From: Erythroxylum novogranatense
Taxonomy: Eukaryota > Streptophyta > Magnoliopsida > Malpighiales > Erythroxylaceae
Length of the DNA: 64,000 nt
Direction: 5' to 3'
Assembly: GCA_029891385.1 (NCBI GenBank)
Contig: CM057224.1
Span: 2,232,001-2,296,000 of the forward strand
Shown here: piece after piece, positions 1-11,763 of the stretch
How the letters are laid out: every line of letters starts with the position of its first letter
How positions within the stretch are numbered: the stretch's first letter is position 1
Program-made: the position numbers and the translations under genes
Notes under the pieces: generated by a model
Databases searched by the model: none
Told to the model about the DNA's origin: nothing
What the model saw: only the letters and a program-made list of their open reading frames with translations

Positions 1-1248
1 CCTGAAGAAAAGATTATTCAAGTGCTTTACCCATTTCTTTTTTTGTTACACTTTTCCTACTCTTTCTAGGAGAAAGAAAAAGAGGATCTTTTCCATTACA
101 CATATTCAATATTCTTGCATGTATAAACTTCTGACGAAGATGATCTGGATGCCTTTCAATAATAGCATTTTGTTATAGTTCAGCAGCAGTTTATTACTAG
201 CGGTAGCTAGACATATATAGAACCAGTCAAATCCAGTTTACTGTTGCATTGTAATTCTGTTTAATGTTTAATGTTTAATGTTAAGTGAACATGGCCTCTT
301 TGAGTCCAGTTGAATCACTATAATAAAGCACTCAAGCAAACAAAAAAAATTCAACCTTCTTTTGACCTTACATGCTATATTTCCAATATCATATTGTTTG
401 ACAGTCTCAGTCTCTGGTCATGTTCCAAAGAACAAAAGCCCTTTCCAAAAAACCAGAACCAAAACCCTCTCATTGTTTTTCTTTCTTTTTAGGTTGTGTT
501 TCTTACTTTTTTTGGCTCAGAAAGATAATATTAGTTTGAATTTTTTCCGGGGGAGTGAAGTAATGATAAAATAAATTTTCTCCAGTGATTATATTATTCA
601 GTTCACAATGGAACTGCTTATTGAACTGAATATTAGAGTAGTATTTGAAACATTATACTAAATTCCCAACCGTAAACATACACTTAGATTGTAGGTTTTA
701 CTCTGTTTTGGCATTTGAAGAAATGTGTCAAAATAAAGTTACAACTCACTGTTGCCTTTGTCTATTTGTGCTTTCATGTCTGATTTTTTACATGAATAGT
801 TGACAGCTAGTGGGAAAGAAACTGAAGTACTGACAGGGCCACGGTGGTTAACTTTCCAAACTCTCATTCATTGGACAGGAAGTTCAAATGAAATTGTTTT
901 GAAGCCTAAAATAGACCCCACATGAGTCCCATGAATCCAGAAAAGGATCTTTTCAAAAGTCAGGAAAGTACTCATCAACTAATTCTGTTTGCGTTTTCTG
1001 CATGACTAACAGATGTTGTATGCAGAAACAAATCTAAAATAGTCATTAAGTGAAATTTCTTAGTTGATTACCTGCCATAATTGGATTTTTTTGCATGCAC
1101 TTGCTCATTTCAATTTATGTCACTTTGCTAATTTCAGGTACAGGCGTTACTTCTTATGATCTACACTTTACTGTTTTCTTGTCAATATATGCATGCCACC
1201 AGCTTTTCTTAACCTAAACCGACCACTGGATAGACAGAGCTAAGAAAA
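1..1248. other. Gene-free left edge and expansin upstream region
   Basis: No coding region is supported here. The stretch is AT-rich with short T and A runs. The last 250 bases lead into the expansin start and include a possible leader-intron acceptor (tttcag at about 1132-1137). The first 150 bases may be the tail of a gene lying to the left, but no family can be recognised. Confidence 0.4.
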
Positions 1249-2085
1249 ATGGCAGGTGCAGGTTCTCTTCTTCTGGCTATGGCTGTGGTGATCTGCCTTG
1301 TTACCACGGCCACTGCAAGGCAGAGATGGAAAGCTGCACATGCAACATTTTACGGTGACATGTCTGGCAATGAAACAATGAGTGAGTCATTAAAAGTCAT
1401 TTTTATGTTCAATTCATAATCTTTTGTTGTTTCTAATTATGTTTTCTTGTCATTAGTGGGGGCGTGTGGCTATGGAGATCTGTTCAAACAAGGCTATGGA
1501 CTTGAAACAGCAGCACTAAGCACAGCTATTTTCAATGGAGGACAAACCTGTGGAGCCTGTTACAAAATCAAGTGCTACAACTCCAAGCAATGGTGCAAAA
1601 AGGGCACCGTCAGAGTAACAGCTACCAATTTCTGTCCTCCAAATTACAGCAAACCCGGTGGAAATTGGTGTAACCCTCCACAAGAACACTTTGATCTATC
1701 ACTTCCCATGTTCCTGAAAATTGCAGAATACAAAGCTGGTATCGTGCCTGTCCTGTATCGACGAGTTCCTTGCTTAAGAGATGGGGGAATCAGATTTGAA
1801 ATCAGGGGTAATCCTTACTGGATGCTTGTTTTAGTATACAATATTGGAGGTGCTGGCAGTGTTGTTGATGTTAAGATCAAGGGTTCCAACAACGATTCTG
1901 ACACCGAATGGATACAAATGAGTCGCAATTGGGGTCAGAACTGGCAAACTTGGCACCAGTTAGTAGGCCATAGATTGTCATTTCAAGTGACTACTAGTGA
2001 TGGAAAAATGGTGCAATCTGATAATGTTACACCTCCTCACTGGAAGTTTGGTGATGTTTATGAAGGCAAACAGTTTCCTGTATAA
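1249..2085 (+). CDS. Alpha-expansin, two exons, 253 aa
   Basis: Wall-loosening protein secreted to the apoplast, where expansins let cellulose and xyloglucan slip without hydrolysis. Exons are 1249-1381 and 1457-2085; the intron starts gtgagt and ends ttag, and the joined frame gives 253 residues, the usual expansin size. Residues 1-24 form a signal peptide rich in Leu, Val and Ala. The double-psi barrel follows, with [17 protein letters not shown], the CGACYKIKC cysteine pattern, NFCPPN and the catalytic-like HFD motif (EHFDLS). The C-terminal carbohydrate-binding domain has MSRNWGQNW and [10 protein letters not shown]. The alpha-type insertion and the Cys spacing support EXPA rather than EXPB. 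YGD replaces the commoner YGG, and the C-terminal half is rather divergent, so I place it in a divergent EXPA clade but not with a named orthologue. The ATG is chosen because the signal peptide begins there. Confidence 0.93.
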
Positions 2086-2219
2086 AATATCGCCAGACTA
2101 GTTCTTTTCTGCAAATTTGTCCTGAAATGTCTGTGCACAGTATTAATGTGCTACAAGAATCATAAAATATACAGTTGCTAAGAAAAAAGGTGTGCTTTTC
2201 TTATGCGAAGCTTCCACAT

Positions 2220-2831
2220 TCATGCTGATTTCAGGAATTGTTTGAACCAATGAACGGAGTTCTTGTGTATCTGGTGAGATTGTTGTTATAATCCACAAAG
2301 GAGAGACCAAATCTTAAAGTGAAACCAAGCGACCACTCCCAGTTATCGGTAAGGGTCCAAACAAATGACCCTTGTACATTTCAACCGTCTTCCCTACAAT
2401 GTCTAAAAGACTCCATGATTTGCCTGCAGAAACTGGTATAACTAATACCAGGTTCAATACATAGATGAGGATTGCTTATACCCGATAGAAGCTAGCAGGT
2501 TCAACAAATAGTCATTGTGATATTTAATCCTTTTCTCATCCTTCAAAGCAGCACTAATGGAGATAAAGGCATTTTTAGGTTCATCCATTCCTGCATACAC
2601 CAGGAAAGCTCTTCCTTTTAGGGACAAATCAAAAGGCTTTTTCTTTTAAGACAAGTCCACGAACAGTTCAGGTTTTGTATACCATCCAACATTCCTGAAC
2701 CTTAACTTCAGGGCTTGCGGAGGTTTACCATTTTCTGTAATGACTATTGGAGGGTTGTTATGCTTGTTCTTGATATAATTCATTAAGCTTCTGATTCTTC
2801 CAGGTACAATGTATAGCCATATAACATTTGC
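2220..2831 (-). pseudogene. 3' exons of a GH1 beta-glucosidase pseudogene
   Basis: Three exons in GH1 order are visible on the minus strand: 2831-2729 (WLYIVPG, then the nucleophile motif VITENG), 2590-2482 (GMDEPKNAF, DEKRIKYHNDYLLNLLASI) and 2393-2220 (SFVWTLTDNWEWS, RFGLSFVDY, then HWFKQFLKS and a stop). Intron borders are still canonical (gtaaac/tgcag, gtataag/tgtag). Two lesions break it: a TGA at 2383-2381, where GH1 proteins carry Cys, and a one-base loss near 2256-2246 that shifts the last residues. The N-terminal two thirds of the family (acid/base TFNEP region) is not found on the far side of the LINE, so the gene is truncated as well as interrupted. No function is expected. Confidence 0.88.
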
Positions 2832-2837
2832 CTGCAA
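2831..2837. repeat. LINE target-site duplication, left copy
   Basis: cctgcaa is repeated at 9252-9258 on the other side of the LINE. The copies may extend into the neighbouring T run. On the minus strand it contains the splice acceptor TTGCAG of the GH1 exon. Confidence 0.65.
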
Positions 2838-2890
2838 TTTTTTTTTTTTGGTAAAAAAAATGTATTGCAAAAGAAAAAATGTACATAGGC

Positions 2891-2910
2891 TATCGGGGCA
2901 TACCCCGATC
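2891..2910 (-). other. Stem-loop near the LINE 3' end
   Basis: atcgggg (2892-2898) pairs perfectly with ccccgat (2903-2909) around a four-base loop, about 45 bases before the A tail in LINE sense. Several LINE families use a 3' hairpin as the reverse transcriptase recognition site, so that role is likely here but inferred. Confidence 0.6.
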
Positions 2911-3842
2911 ATCAGACAAAAGGGCCGAGTGCTAAAAGTACAACAGCCCACACATCAACAAGGAGGCCAAAAGACTAGTACATACAGGGCGAAGAGCAAA
3001 GCCCATCAACGCCAACCCCCAGGGAAGGCCCTGTGAGGCTAGGGAGGGATACAAGGATTCCAGGTAAGAGCCAAAGGAACAAGCTGAAGAACTACGTCGG
3101 CGAGGGAGAGCCCAGCACTACAGGAATCAACAGGTAGGGAGAACAGGCCCTAAGCACGGAGAAACTACCAGGGAACAGACAAGAAGAGAGTCACGCCCCA
3201 ATGGCAGCGTATCATGGCAAGTCATACGACACCGTCGAGGCAGAGGAGGGGCGCTGGGAAAACGGCAACGAATCGCACCCACAGGACGACATCTAAGCAA
3301 AGCAAGGAGAAAAGCCCACAACGACAGCGTACCCACAAGCGGCAAAGAATTCAAGAACGACAGCAGTACCACACAGAGAGAACGAAACGACGTCAAGAGG
3401 AAGCGTGGCGGCGGCCAACGGTACCAACGAGAGCAAGCCCTCAACGACAGCGTAACGCAAATCCAAACGACACCGGAGAGATGGGGGAAAATAGAGACCC
3501 GTAAGGCAACCAAAACGGCGACGTACCATAAGAACAAAAAACGACGACGAAGCTGGGGAAGAAACTGCAAGCAGAGGACGAAACGCAGCGCAGGAGAGGC
3601 GGATGAGCACCAACAAGACAAAGGATGAAACAACACCGCAGCAGAAGAAGAGACCACAGGCTGCAGGAGACGACACAGTTCCATATCCAAACAGACAGGA
3701 GCAATAGGAATAACCAAAACGACGTCGAGAGGCTAAGGACGTAGTCAATGCATGTGCCATGCAGCGCCACCCCCTACGGAAAAGGCCCGAGCGGTTTCCT
3801 GGTACATCCACTCCAATCATGGATGCGCGAGGAAGCCAGAGT

Positions 3843-6800
3843 CTAAAAGTCGATGAGAGCCACCGGATACAAACGATACAGGACTTTATACACATGAGAT
3901 TTGATTAAAAAGACAACATCGGAGCAAGAAACAGAGGCCGCATCCAGAGCCACAGCATTCCGGACCTTCCAGATCTGATAAATAGTGGCAAGGAAACCCA
4001 GTTTGGCAGCTTTACACCAAAGGAGGGCACCCCGGTAGGAAAGACGCAGGCATCGAACAGCACTGCGTAAGGTAGTCATAGAGCGAGGCAATGCAAGCCA
4101 AGTACGAATCAGACGCCATACCTCACTGGAAAACGGGCATAAGAAGAAGAGATGATCCACAGATTCGTTTGCATGAGAGCACAGGGCACAGGGCACAGGT
4201 GCGGGGAATGTCAAGGAAAAGCAAGCGATCTCGAGTGGGCAACCGATTAAGTAGACCCAGCCAAGTAATGAACGAAAACTTAGCCGGGACATACGCTTGC
4301 CAGATTAGAGTCATCCAAGACTGATGCACACGTTTAGGACGAAGGATCTCATAGATAGAAGAAGAAGCCCGACAACCAGCACTACACAACCGATGGAGCC
4401 CCGCCTCCGCCGTTGGAACCCCACCAAAATGAGTAACCAACAAGTCCCTAATGAGACACAACCGTTTGAGCAGAGGAGAATCTCGGGTGTGGGGGTGCCA
4501 TTTCCATACAGAAGAACCTCGTAAATGATAAGTATGTATCCAGCGAGTCCATAGGGAGGTGGCATCAGCATGGATGTTCCACAAAACGGAAGAAAGGAGG
4601 GCATGATTCCAGACCTTGGTATTACGTAAACCCAAACCACCCTCACTCTTCGGATGGCAAATCGAGTCCCAGGAAACTCGAAAGTGCTGTCCGCCCCACA
4701 AAAACAAGCGGCAGACGGATGTAATACGGTCCAGGACAGTGGCGGGTATAGGGAGGATATTCAACCAGAACGCCAAAACCCCTTGAATCACAGCTTGGAT
4801 CAACGTCAACCGACCCGCATACGAAAGACTCGATCCCTGCCATGCTGAAAAGTAGGATTCGACTGCCTCAATTAAGGAAGAGTATTGAGCAACCGACACC
4901 CTGAGCGGGGCTAAGGGAATGCCCAGATACCGGACGGGGAAGAGACCCTCAGAAAAGCCAACCAACTGCAGTAAGACATCTTTCTCCCGCCCATGTACAC
5001 CGCCTATAAACACCTGGGACTTCAAGGGATTCACCATTAACCCAGAGACCTCCCGCAAGGACTGAAGGCCCTCAACCAAAATCTGAATAGATGGTAAGTC
5101 AGCTCTGGAGAAAAGCATCAGGTCATCAGCGAAAGCCAGGTGGGTAATACCCAATAATTGGCACTTCGGGTGATAGTTGAAAGTGTGAGCAGTCCGCAGC
5201 TTCAAATCACGGGACAAATATTCAAGGCAAAGTAGAAATAACAGAGGAGATAAAGGATCCCCCTGAAGGAGGCCTCGCCTGCCAGCAAACATCCCATGCA
5301 GAGCATCGTTGATGGAAAGCGAAAAAGAAGGAGTAGTAACGCACTCCATGACCCAGGAAATAAACAGGGGAGGAAACCCCAAACCCATCAGCATCTCACG
5401 GAGGAAATCCCAAGAGACAGTGTCGTACGCCTTAGTAAGATCCACCTTAAGTAGACAACGGGGAGAAATACGCTTACGGGTATAGCCTCTAACAAGTTCC
5501 TGAGCCAAAAAAACGTTGTCCCGCAACTTACGCCCCCTAACAAACGCAGACTGCGCAGGGTCGATGAGCTTGTCCAACACCAGCGATAATCGAGCAGTCA
5601 AGATCTTGGAGATCGTTTTATATATGACGTTCAAGCAGGAAATCGGTCGAAAATCTTCCACCCGAGGCCTGGAAGATTTCTTAGGAAGGAGAGCTAAACT
5701 GGTGTGGTTGAGTCTACGTAACAACCGACCCGACGTAAAAAATTCACGAACAGCCTCCAGGAAGCAAGGGCCAACACACGGCCATTGTTGCTTGAAAAAT
5801 TCGGAAGTGTAACCATCAGGCCCCGGGGCCTTATCCCCGCCAATATCAAAGAGGGCTACCCTAATTTCCAAGTCAGTCACAGGAGCAATCAAAGAAGCAG
5901 AATCATCCAAGGCCAAGAGAGCACCATTCGCAATTACCCTGGGGTCTGCAGGAGAACGGGGAGGGGAGGAGCCCAAGAGTTCCGTGAAAAAAACAACCAG
6001 AGAAGACACAACTTCGTGCAGTGAAGAGGATTCAAAGCCATCCGCCAAAGTCAGGCTAGTAATCATTTTGGAGCGACCACGCTTACTGGCCATAGCATGA
6101 AAATATTTCGTGTTTTTATCTGCTTCCATCAAGTGAGTAACATTAGCTTTTTGTCTGAAGAAAGAGCGTTCCGCGTCCTGTAGACCCAACACCTTCTTAC
6201 GGGAAGCATTAACTCTGTTCCGAAGGTCCTCATCCTCTGGACTGCTCGAGAACTCCTGAAAGACGGTCTGGAAGTCCTGCTGAGCCTCAAGGACTCGCGA
6301 GGAAATATGCCCAAAAGCCTCCTGATTCAAACGTCGGAGAGGAGGTTTGAGCGAGGATAGTTTAGCACACAGAACAAACTGGGCAAAGCCAAAAACCGGG
6401 CGGGCCCAACCAGTAGCAACAGTCAACGCAAAATCCGGGTGAGAAAGCCACATATTATAAAACTTAAACGGTTTATGCCCGATATCCACCACCTGATTAA
6501 AAGAAACCACATACGGGCAGTGATCGGAATCAGCTTGCATAGGAAGGAAGTGAACCGAACACTGATGACCACCTAAGGACCAGCCCGAATTGAGTAAAAC
6601 ACGGTCAAGTCTCGCCCATCTGAATTGCCTTTGCCAAGTGAAAAAACTCCCGCTGGCCTGAGCATCCTCAAGACCATGGACAACCCGAAAATCCTGCAAA
6701 TCCTTTAATAAATAAGCAGCAGCAGGCAGACACCCCCTCCGCTCCGAAGCACTACAGACACAGTTGAAGTGCCCCAGTAACAGCCAGGGAACATGCGGAC

Positions 6801-7188
6801 CCGGGGACAGAGCAGTCAGTTTTTGCCAAAGGAGTCGCCGTTCCCGAACAGTATACAGCCCATAAATGCTAGAAACAAAAAATTGCAGATGGGTAATTCT
6901 ACATTGGACACGACAGTGGAGGAATTGTGCACCCTTCTCCACAGGCCAAACATCATACAAGACCGGGTTCCACATCAAAATCATCCGCCCACCAGGAAAC
7001 AAATCAAAGTTATGCCAGAAGCACCACCCAGGGAACCGAAACTGAACAAATGCTGCCAGAGAGACCAGGGACAGCTTTGTTTCTAAAAGAAGCAGAAAAC
7101 CGCTACGATGTTTCCTCTGCAAAGAGGAAACTCGAGTTTGTCGCGAGGGTGTATTCAACCCCCGGACATTCCAGCAGAGCAACGTCAT
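3843..7188 (-). pseudogene. LINE ORF2: endonuclease, reverse transcriptase, zf-RVT (frameshifted)
   Basis: This encodes the retrotransposition enzyme. The N-terminal APE-type endonuclease shows CWNVRGLN, ETK (Glu36) and SDHCP, but the GDFN motif reads GHFN (His140), a change at a catalytic Asp. The reverse transcriptase has KVDLTKAYDTV, GLLQGDPLSP and an intact FADD (near 5120-5131). The C-terminal zf-RVT region (FITWLGLLNRLPT) is followed by the Cys-His knuckle. The frame from 7188 stops at 4123, but the true tail (CALCSHANESVDHLFFLC and on) continues in another frame to a stop at 3843. The shift lies in a 7-base unit present in tandem at about 4180-4200. Without it the ORF would be about 1,110 residues, normal for plant L1 ORF2. 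Confidence 0.92.
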
Positions 7189-8852
7189 GGATGTGTAATG
7201 GAGGGGGCACCCCCATCACCAACTTTCTGCGGCACAGGGGGGCGCATACCCTTTCGCCCACCCCCTTTTGGGACTATAGAACCAGAAACCGGCTTGGAAA
7301 CAGAAACGAGAACCTCCTTCCCCAAAGCAGAATGCGACAGAGCAACCCCCACAGCCGGGGACCAGATGGAACACGACTGGTCATCAGAACCGCACGATCG
7401 AGTATCAGAAGTACCCAAAGAAACGGAGCCCTGGGTAGTAGATCCAGGAGTACTCAAGGAGGCAACATGATGTTCAAGGAGCGCAGGGTCCAAAGAGTCA
7501 GGGATCACAGGCAGATGAGGAGAACAGGCAACAGTTTCCGGAATAGAGGCCACAGGCAGGGGAGCCTCCTGAGCAGGAGCAGTATCAGGCACCGGAGCTG
7601 GAGAGACAATGGGGTCAGAGTGTAACTGAACCCCAGGCCGAGGAGGTCCCCTAGCAACTCCTACACGCTTACACTGAAAAGGGCTATGGCCAAATTGTTT
7701 ACAATGACAGCAGTAATTGGGGTAAGCCTCATAGGTAACACGCTGAGTATACTGACTCCCGGAAGGCAATTTAACAACAAAGCCAGACACCGGCCCCCTC
7801 CTCACATCGACCTCAACCAATAAGCGGGCATAGCCATAGCCTAACCTGAGTTGTTGACGGGTAATTTGATCCGTGCACAGAGGAACACCAAGACTGGAGC
7901 CCAACTTAGACAAACCCCTATCATTCCAATACTCCAAAGGAACATTTGGTAGTTGTACCCACATAGGAACAAGCATAAACTCAGAATAGTCAAAAGTGAA
8001 TCCCGGAGACAAAGGTTTCAGGATCAACGATTTGCCAAAAATCACATAGGGACCTCCTGCAAGGACATGCATACGATCGGCTTCTGTGGTAAAATGGAAG
8101 ATCATCCATCCACGGGTATGAGGAGTAAACCGAACAGGAACCTGCCATTTATCCATCTGACTCTGAACAACTTTCATCCCTGAAAATTTACCAGTAAAAC
8201 ATCCCACCAAACAAAACCCCCACTATTCCTCCAGAACCGCCGCATCTCCTGCCTCCATAACCACATCATCCTCCACGACATGGAATGAGAGCTTCAGCCC
8301 CTGAGAGAGATCACGATTTTGTTTGAAAAGACCAGCATAGGACTTCTTCGAAGGCCCGAAAGAGGTCTACGCCGGCGGATCGGGTGGGTCAGCGCCCGCT
8401 CTAGCCGGACAAGCAGAGGCCGCACTCGGGTCCACCAGAGCCGTATCCACATCCGTACTCATCGTGTCAACCGTATCATCAGGGCCCAGGTCAAGAGACG
8501 CAGACCCATCGGTATCCTGCAAGGAAGGAAGCAAGCCAGACTGCAAAGGGAACGGAGTAGGGGACAGACCTGAATCCTGGAGGGACTGAGGCCGGAGTGA
8601 CACCGGAAGAGGCGAAACCATCTGGGGCGTAAGACGCCGGGGAGTACGTTCCAGGGGGGCACTGGCCGGTGAAGGGGAAGCCGGCGCAGGGAAGCCAAGA
8701 ACCGACGAAGAAGAGCGAGGCCGAGGCTGGGACACAGGGCCCTGGGCACGGCCGGAAAAACAGCTGGCCGGACGAGGCGGGAAAGAGGTCCCCGTTTGAA
8801 ACCCAAGACACGCCTCCGTGATATTGACACCTCTGGACCGGTTTTTGCCCAT
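7185..8852 (-). pseudogene. LINE ORF1: DUF4283 and CCHC knuckle, two in-frame TAG
   Basis: This encodes the RNA-binding, gag-like protein of plant L1 elements. A Pro/Ser-rich N-terminus (8852-8370) is followed by a DUF4283 domain (WGFCLVGCFTGKF, GWMIFHF, PMWVQLPNVPLEYW) and a CX2CX4HX4C zinc knuckle (CCHCKQFGHSPFQC). The C-terminal tail is rich in Pro, Ser and Val. One frame runs from ATG 8852 to the TGA at 7187-7185 except for TAG at 8369-8367 and a second TAG in the linker just before WGFCLVG (about 8233-8231). Both look like single-base changes, so ORF1 is inactive as written unless the stops are read through. Confidence 0.87.
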
Positions 8853-9251
8853 AACACTGACAGGGGCGAGGAGACCCCAGAAGCAACGCAGCCAAGGACC
8901 TCAACGGACCACAGCTGGAAACAAAGGCAGGAAACGTCAACTAGCAACGCCGAGGGAGAAACAGACCAATCGAGCCCTACCCGCACACCCAAATTCAAAT
9001 CCGACGAACAAAAGGAAATGGGCGGGAAACTACCAGACCCCAGAAATATTTAAAATAAAGAACCAATCGGAGCCACACCACCCAGCAACAGTGGGAAATA
9101 CCATCCCGTAAAGACCCAAGAGCTAACACCAAACGAAAGCAAACGCAGGATCGGAAGCAAAGGAGCAGTAAAGAGCAGGGAAGGGATCAAGACTAGGAAA
9201 GAACCTAGTGAGAGACACTCTCAAACGAACCCTTCTTCCATTAGAAGTCTC

Positions 9252-9258
9252 CCTGCAA
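9252..9258. repeat. LINE target-site duplication, right copy
   Basis: cctgcaa, the partner of 2831-2837. It marks the LINE 5' end at 9251. Confidence 0.6.
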
Positions 9259-11763
9259 ATTTTTAATGTTAGAAAAGTTGCATTCTCAGGCAGAAGAATC
9301 CTCTTTGGATTTCCAGGATGCAAAATTGACAAACTTTTAACAAAATTTATGGATCTATCAGTTTGAGAAAGAAAATTCCGAAACGCAGATAGGGAATCAG
9401 TTTGATTCTATTGATTCAACTCGAAGCAAAAAACCAATTTTGGATAACAAAAACCACAGTTCCAACAAAGCCCTCCATTTTATGTTACCCTTTCTGCAAT
9501 AGGTTGCCCATGGCTGAAAGTTTAAACGATCAGAAACAGATAAAATGCATTAGATTAGTAGCAAACAAAAGAAACAGATAAAATACATCAAAACTTTAAA
9601 ATTTTAACTAAAATAATGTCTTTTTAATTTTTAAAAATTAAAAAATATATTTAATCAAATTGAGCGTGAACCTGATCAAACTTTAAGAAATCAAAACTCT
9701 TATTAAGCTTGGGTAGGATTTGGAGCCTCGGGTTTAATCGGATTTCAAGCTTGGCTAGGCTCAGGCTATCCAACCGAGCCAACCTAAGATCCAAATTTTT
9801 TTAGTAAAATAAAGTTGTTTTTTAAGTTTCAAAAATTAAAAATATATTTATTCATACTTAATTCAAATTTGATCAGGTTTCAAACTATTCAAGTTCAATT
9901 AAATATAGGCTCGGGCCTGGAGCATCGGCCTAATTGGGTTTCGAACAACTTCATTGTCAAGGCTATCTTAATTATATTGTGGAAAAAAAATGTACATCCC
10001 CTTTATGGTTTAATTATTTTTAAGAATTATTTATATTATTTTGAATTTCTTTCAAAAGGATTTTCTACCTTTGTTTTATGATTGTAGTTTTATAATTTTA
10101 AAATAAAATAAAAATTCATTTGATTGTTAATATTAATATAATTGGATTTTATTATTAATAATTATTAAACATTAAATAAAGAAAATAAGTAAAAAATAAT
10201 TGTATTTTAATATCAATTTGTATTATAATTTAATTAATCAATTAATTAATTAATTAAAATTTTATTTGAAGAAAATGCATGTGAGTTAACCTCCAAAGGA
10301 ATGGTTTAGTGGAAATATTGAAAGTGATTTTCTTTTTTTATTCAATTAAGTTTTTATTTGAACTTTTAGGATTAGAGCTTAATATTTTAAATGTTCATTT
10401 AAAATTTTGGCACTAAAATTTGATAATTATTTGAATAAAATTATTACAATAACAACAACCAAGTAAAAATCTCACTTAAACGCATAATCTAAAGAAATCT
10501 AGTAGTACGCAACCTTATTTTTAAAGATGACAATTTTAACCCAATAAGGCTTGGCCCAGCTTGACTTTGGCTCAGATTGGTCGGGTCACAGGCTAGGCTC
10601 GGGTCGGGGTTGTCCTGGTCCGCCCTGACCTGTGGTTGGAAGAAAAGATACAAAACAAAATCGTTTTTCGTTTTGTCAAAATTATTATGAAAAAATAAAA
10701 TTTGAATTGATACTTAATTAAATTTTTTAAATTTAATATCAAAATTTAAAAATAATTTTTTATAATTCCTACATGATCAAATTCCATCACAGCTACAGCT
10801 CTTACCAACTCCATCAAAATAAGTTTGCTTTCTGTTTGAAAAATGTTTCACTATTCCCTTGGAATGGAATCCAGGATGGCTGTGGCTTGTAGCTTTTGTA
10901 TTGATTAATGCAATGTTGGCTTGTTCTGGGACACTCATGGCTTATTAAAGTAAGCTAATACTCCAAAGTCCCAATTAATACACACAAATAGGGATGATAA
11001 TAGATCGAACCAATTAACACACAAATAAGGTTGGTAACGGATTAGACCATGCTGGATCGGGTCAACAATTTCTGTCCCGATTTAGTTTGATTTTTTATCT
11101 TTTAAAATAAAAATAATATTTTTAACAAAATAATATCATTTTTTAATAATCGTAAGGTTTCAAGTTGAAATAAATTCAATTAATTCGAGCTCAAGACTCG
11201 ATTAAACTAAACTAAATCCTTTAACTTCAAATCGAGATAAGCCAAATCGGGCCTAAAAAAAAGTTGAGGTGTAACATTTCCTTTTGTCACTCTACATTAA
11301 ATTGTAATTAAATTTCTAAGCAATCATAGAGTTATATATATTACTCTCTCCACCATAACTCCACTCATCGTGGAAGGTGTCTTCCACTATTTAAGTTCAA
11401 GATAAGGTATCACTTTTAATAAATAAGTTGCTTTCTTTATCATATTAAATGAGGAATTATGGTATATAATTTTAAAATTTATTTAGGATTATGATATATT
11501 TGCAATACAATATTATAATTCCTATTAAATAAGGAATTATGATAAAAATTTCCATAATTTGTTGATATTATATATTTGCTTTAAATATTTTAAAATTTTA
11601 AATTTTAAAATTTATATTTGTATTTTAAGAAAAATTTAATAAAATACATATTTTAAAGATGGGATTTAAGTTCTTACAAAAGTCCTTTTCTTTAACTATT
11701 TAAATATATTTTTTAATAAAAATTTGTGCTATATTGTTACGATAAAATATAATATAATACAAA
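9259..11763. repeat. AT-rich intergenic DNA with GC-rich hAT-MITE-like islands
   Basis: No gene is supported. The background is very AT-rich. Three islands at about 9660-9960, 10530-10640 and 10985-11260 contain words such as tcgggtt, ggctcgg and gggcctgg plus a border like tagggatgataa. They resemble the GC-rich MITE family also seen at 45050, 50600, 58085 and 59204. A SINE/RTE relic lies at 10444-10530. Confidence 0.45.
10444..10530 (-). repeat. Decayed SINE/RTE 3' end
   Basis: The + strand reads acaataacaacaaccaagt, then gtagtacgcaaccttattt. This is the reverse complement of a 3' end with TTG repeats, as in tobacco-type SINEs and RTE LINEs. A better copy is at 56649-56767. Family name uncertain. 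Confidence 0.45.

Larger units (their letters stand above)
2838..9251 (-). mobile_element. L1-type LINE retrotransposon, nearly full length
   Basis: A non-LTR retrotransposon of about 6.4 kb on the minus strand. In order it has a 5' leader (9251-8853), ORF1 (8852-7185), ORF2 (7188 to 3843), a long 3' UTR and an A-rich tail at the left border (T run at 2838-2849 on the + strand). It is flanked by a 7-base duplication (2831-2837 and 9252-9258). It is much more GC-rich than the surrounding DNA. ORF1 and ORF2 overlap in ATGA (7188-7185), the arrangement used for stop-restart translation. It is not autonomous now: ORF1 has two TAG codons and ORF2 a frameshift. The near-complete structure and readable duplication suggest a fairly recent insertion. 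Confidence 0.93.

Noticed and set aside
3127..3895. Several long minus-strand frames in the LINE 3' region
   Set aside because: They are overlapping frames of the GC-rich 3' UTR with Leu/Ser/Arg-rich content and no domains.
6927..7625. Long open frame on the + strand inside the LINE
   Set aside because: It lies antisense to ORF1 and ORF2, has no family features, and is explained by the high GC of the element.
9259..9600. 5' exons of the GH1 gene beyond the LINE
   Set aside because: Minus-strand frames were read and none shows TFNEP, NYYT or other GH1 motifs.
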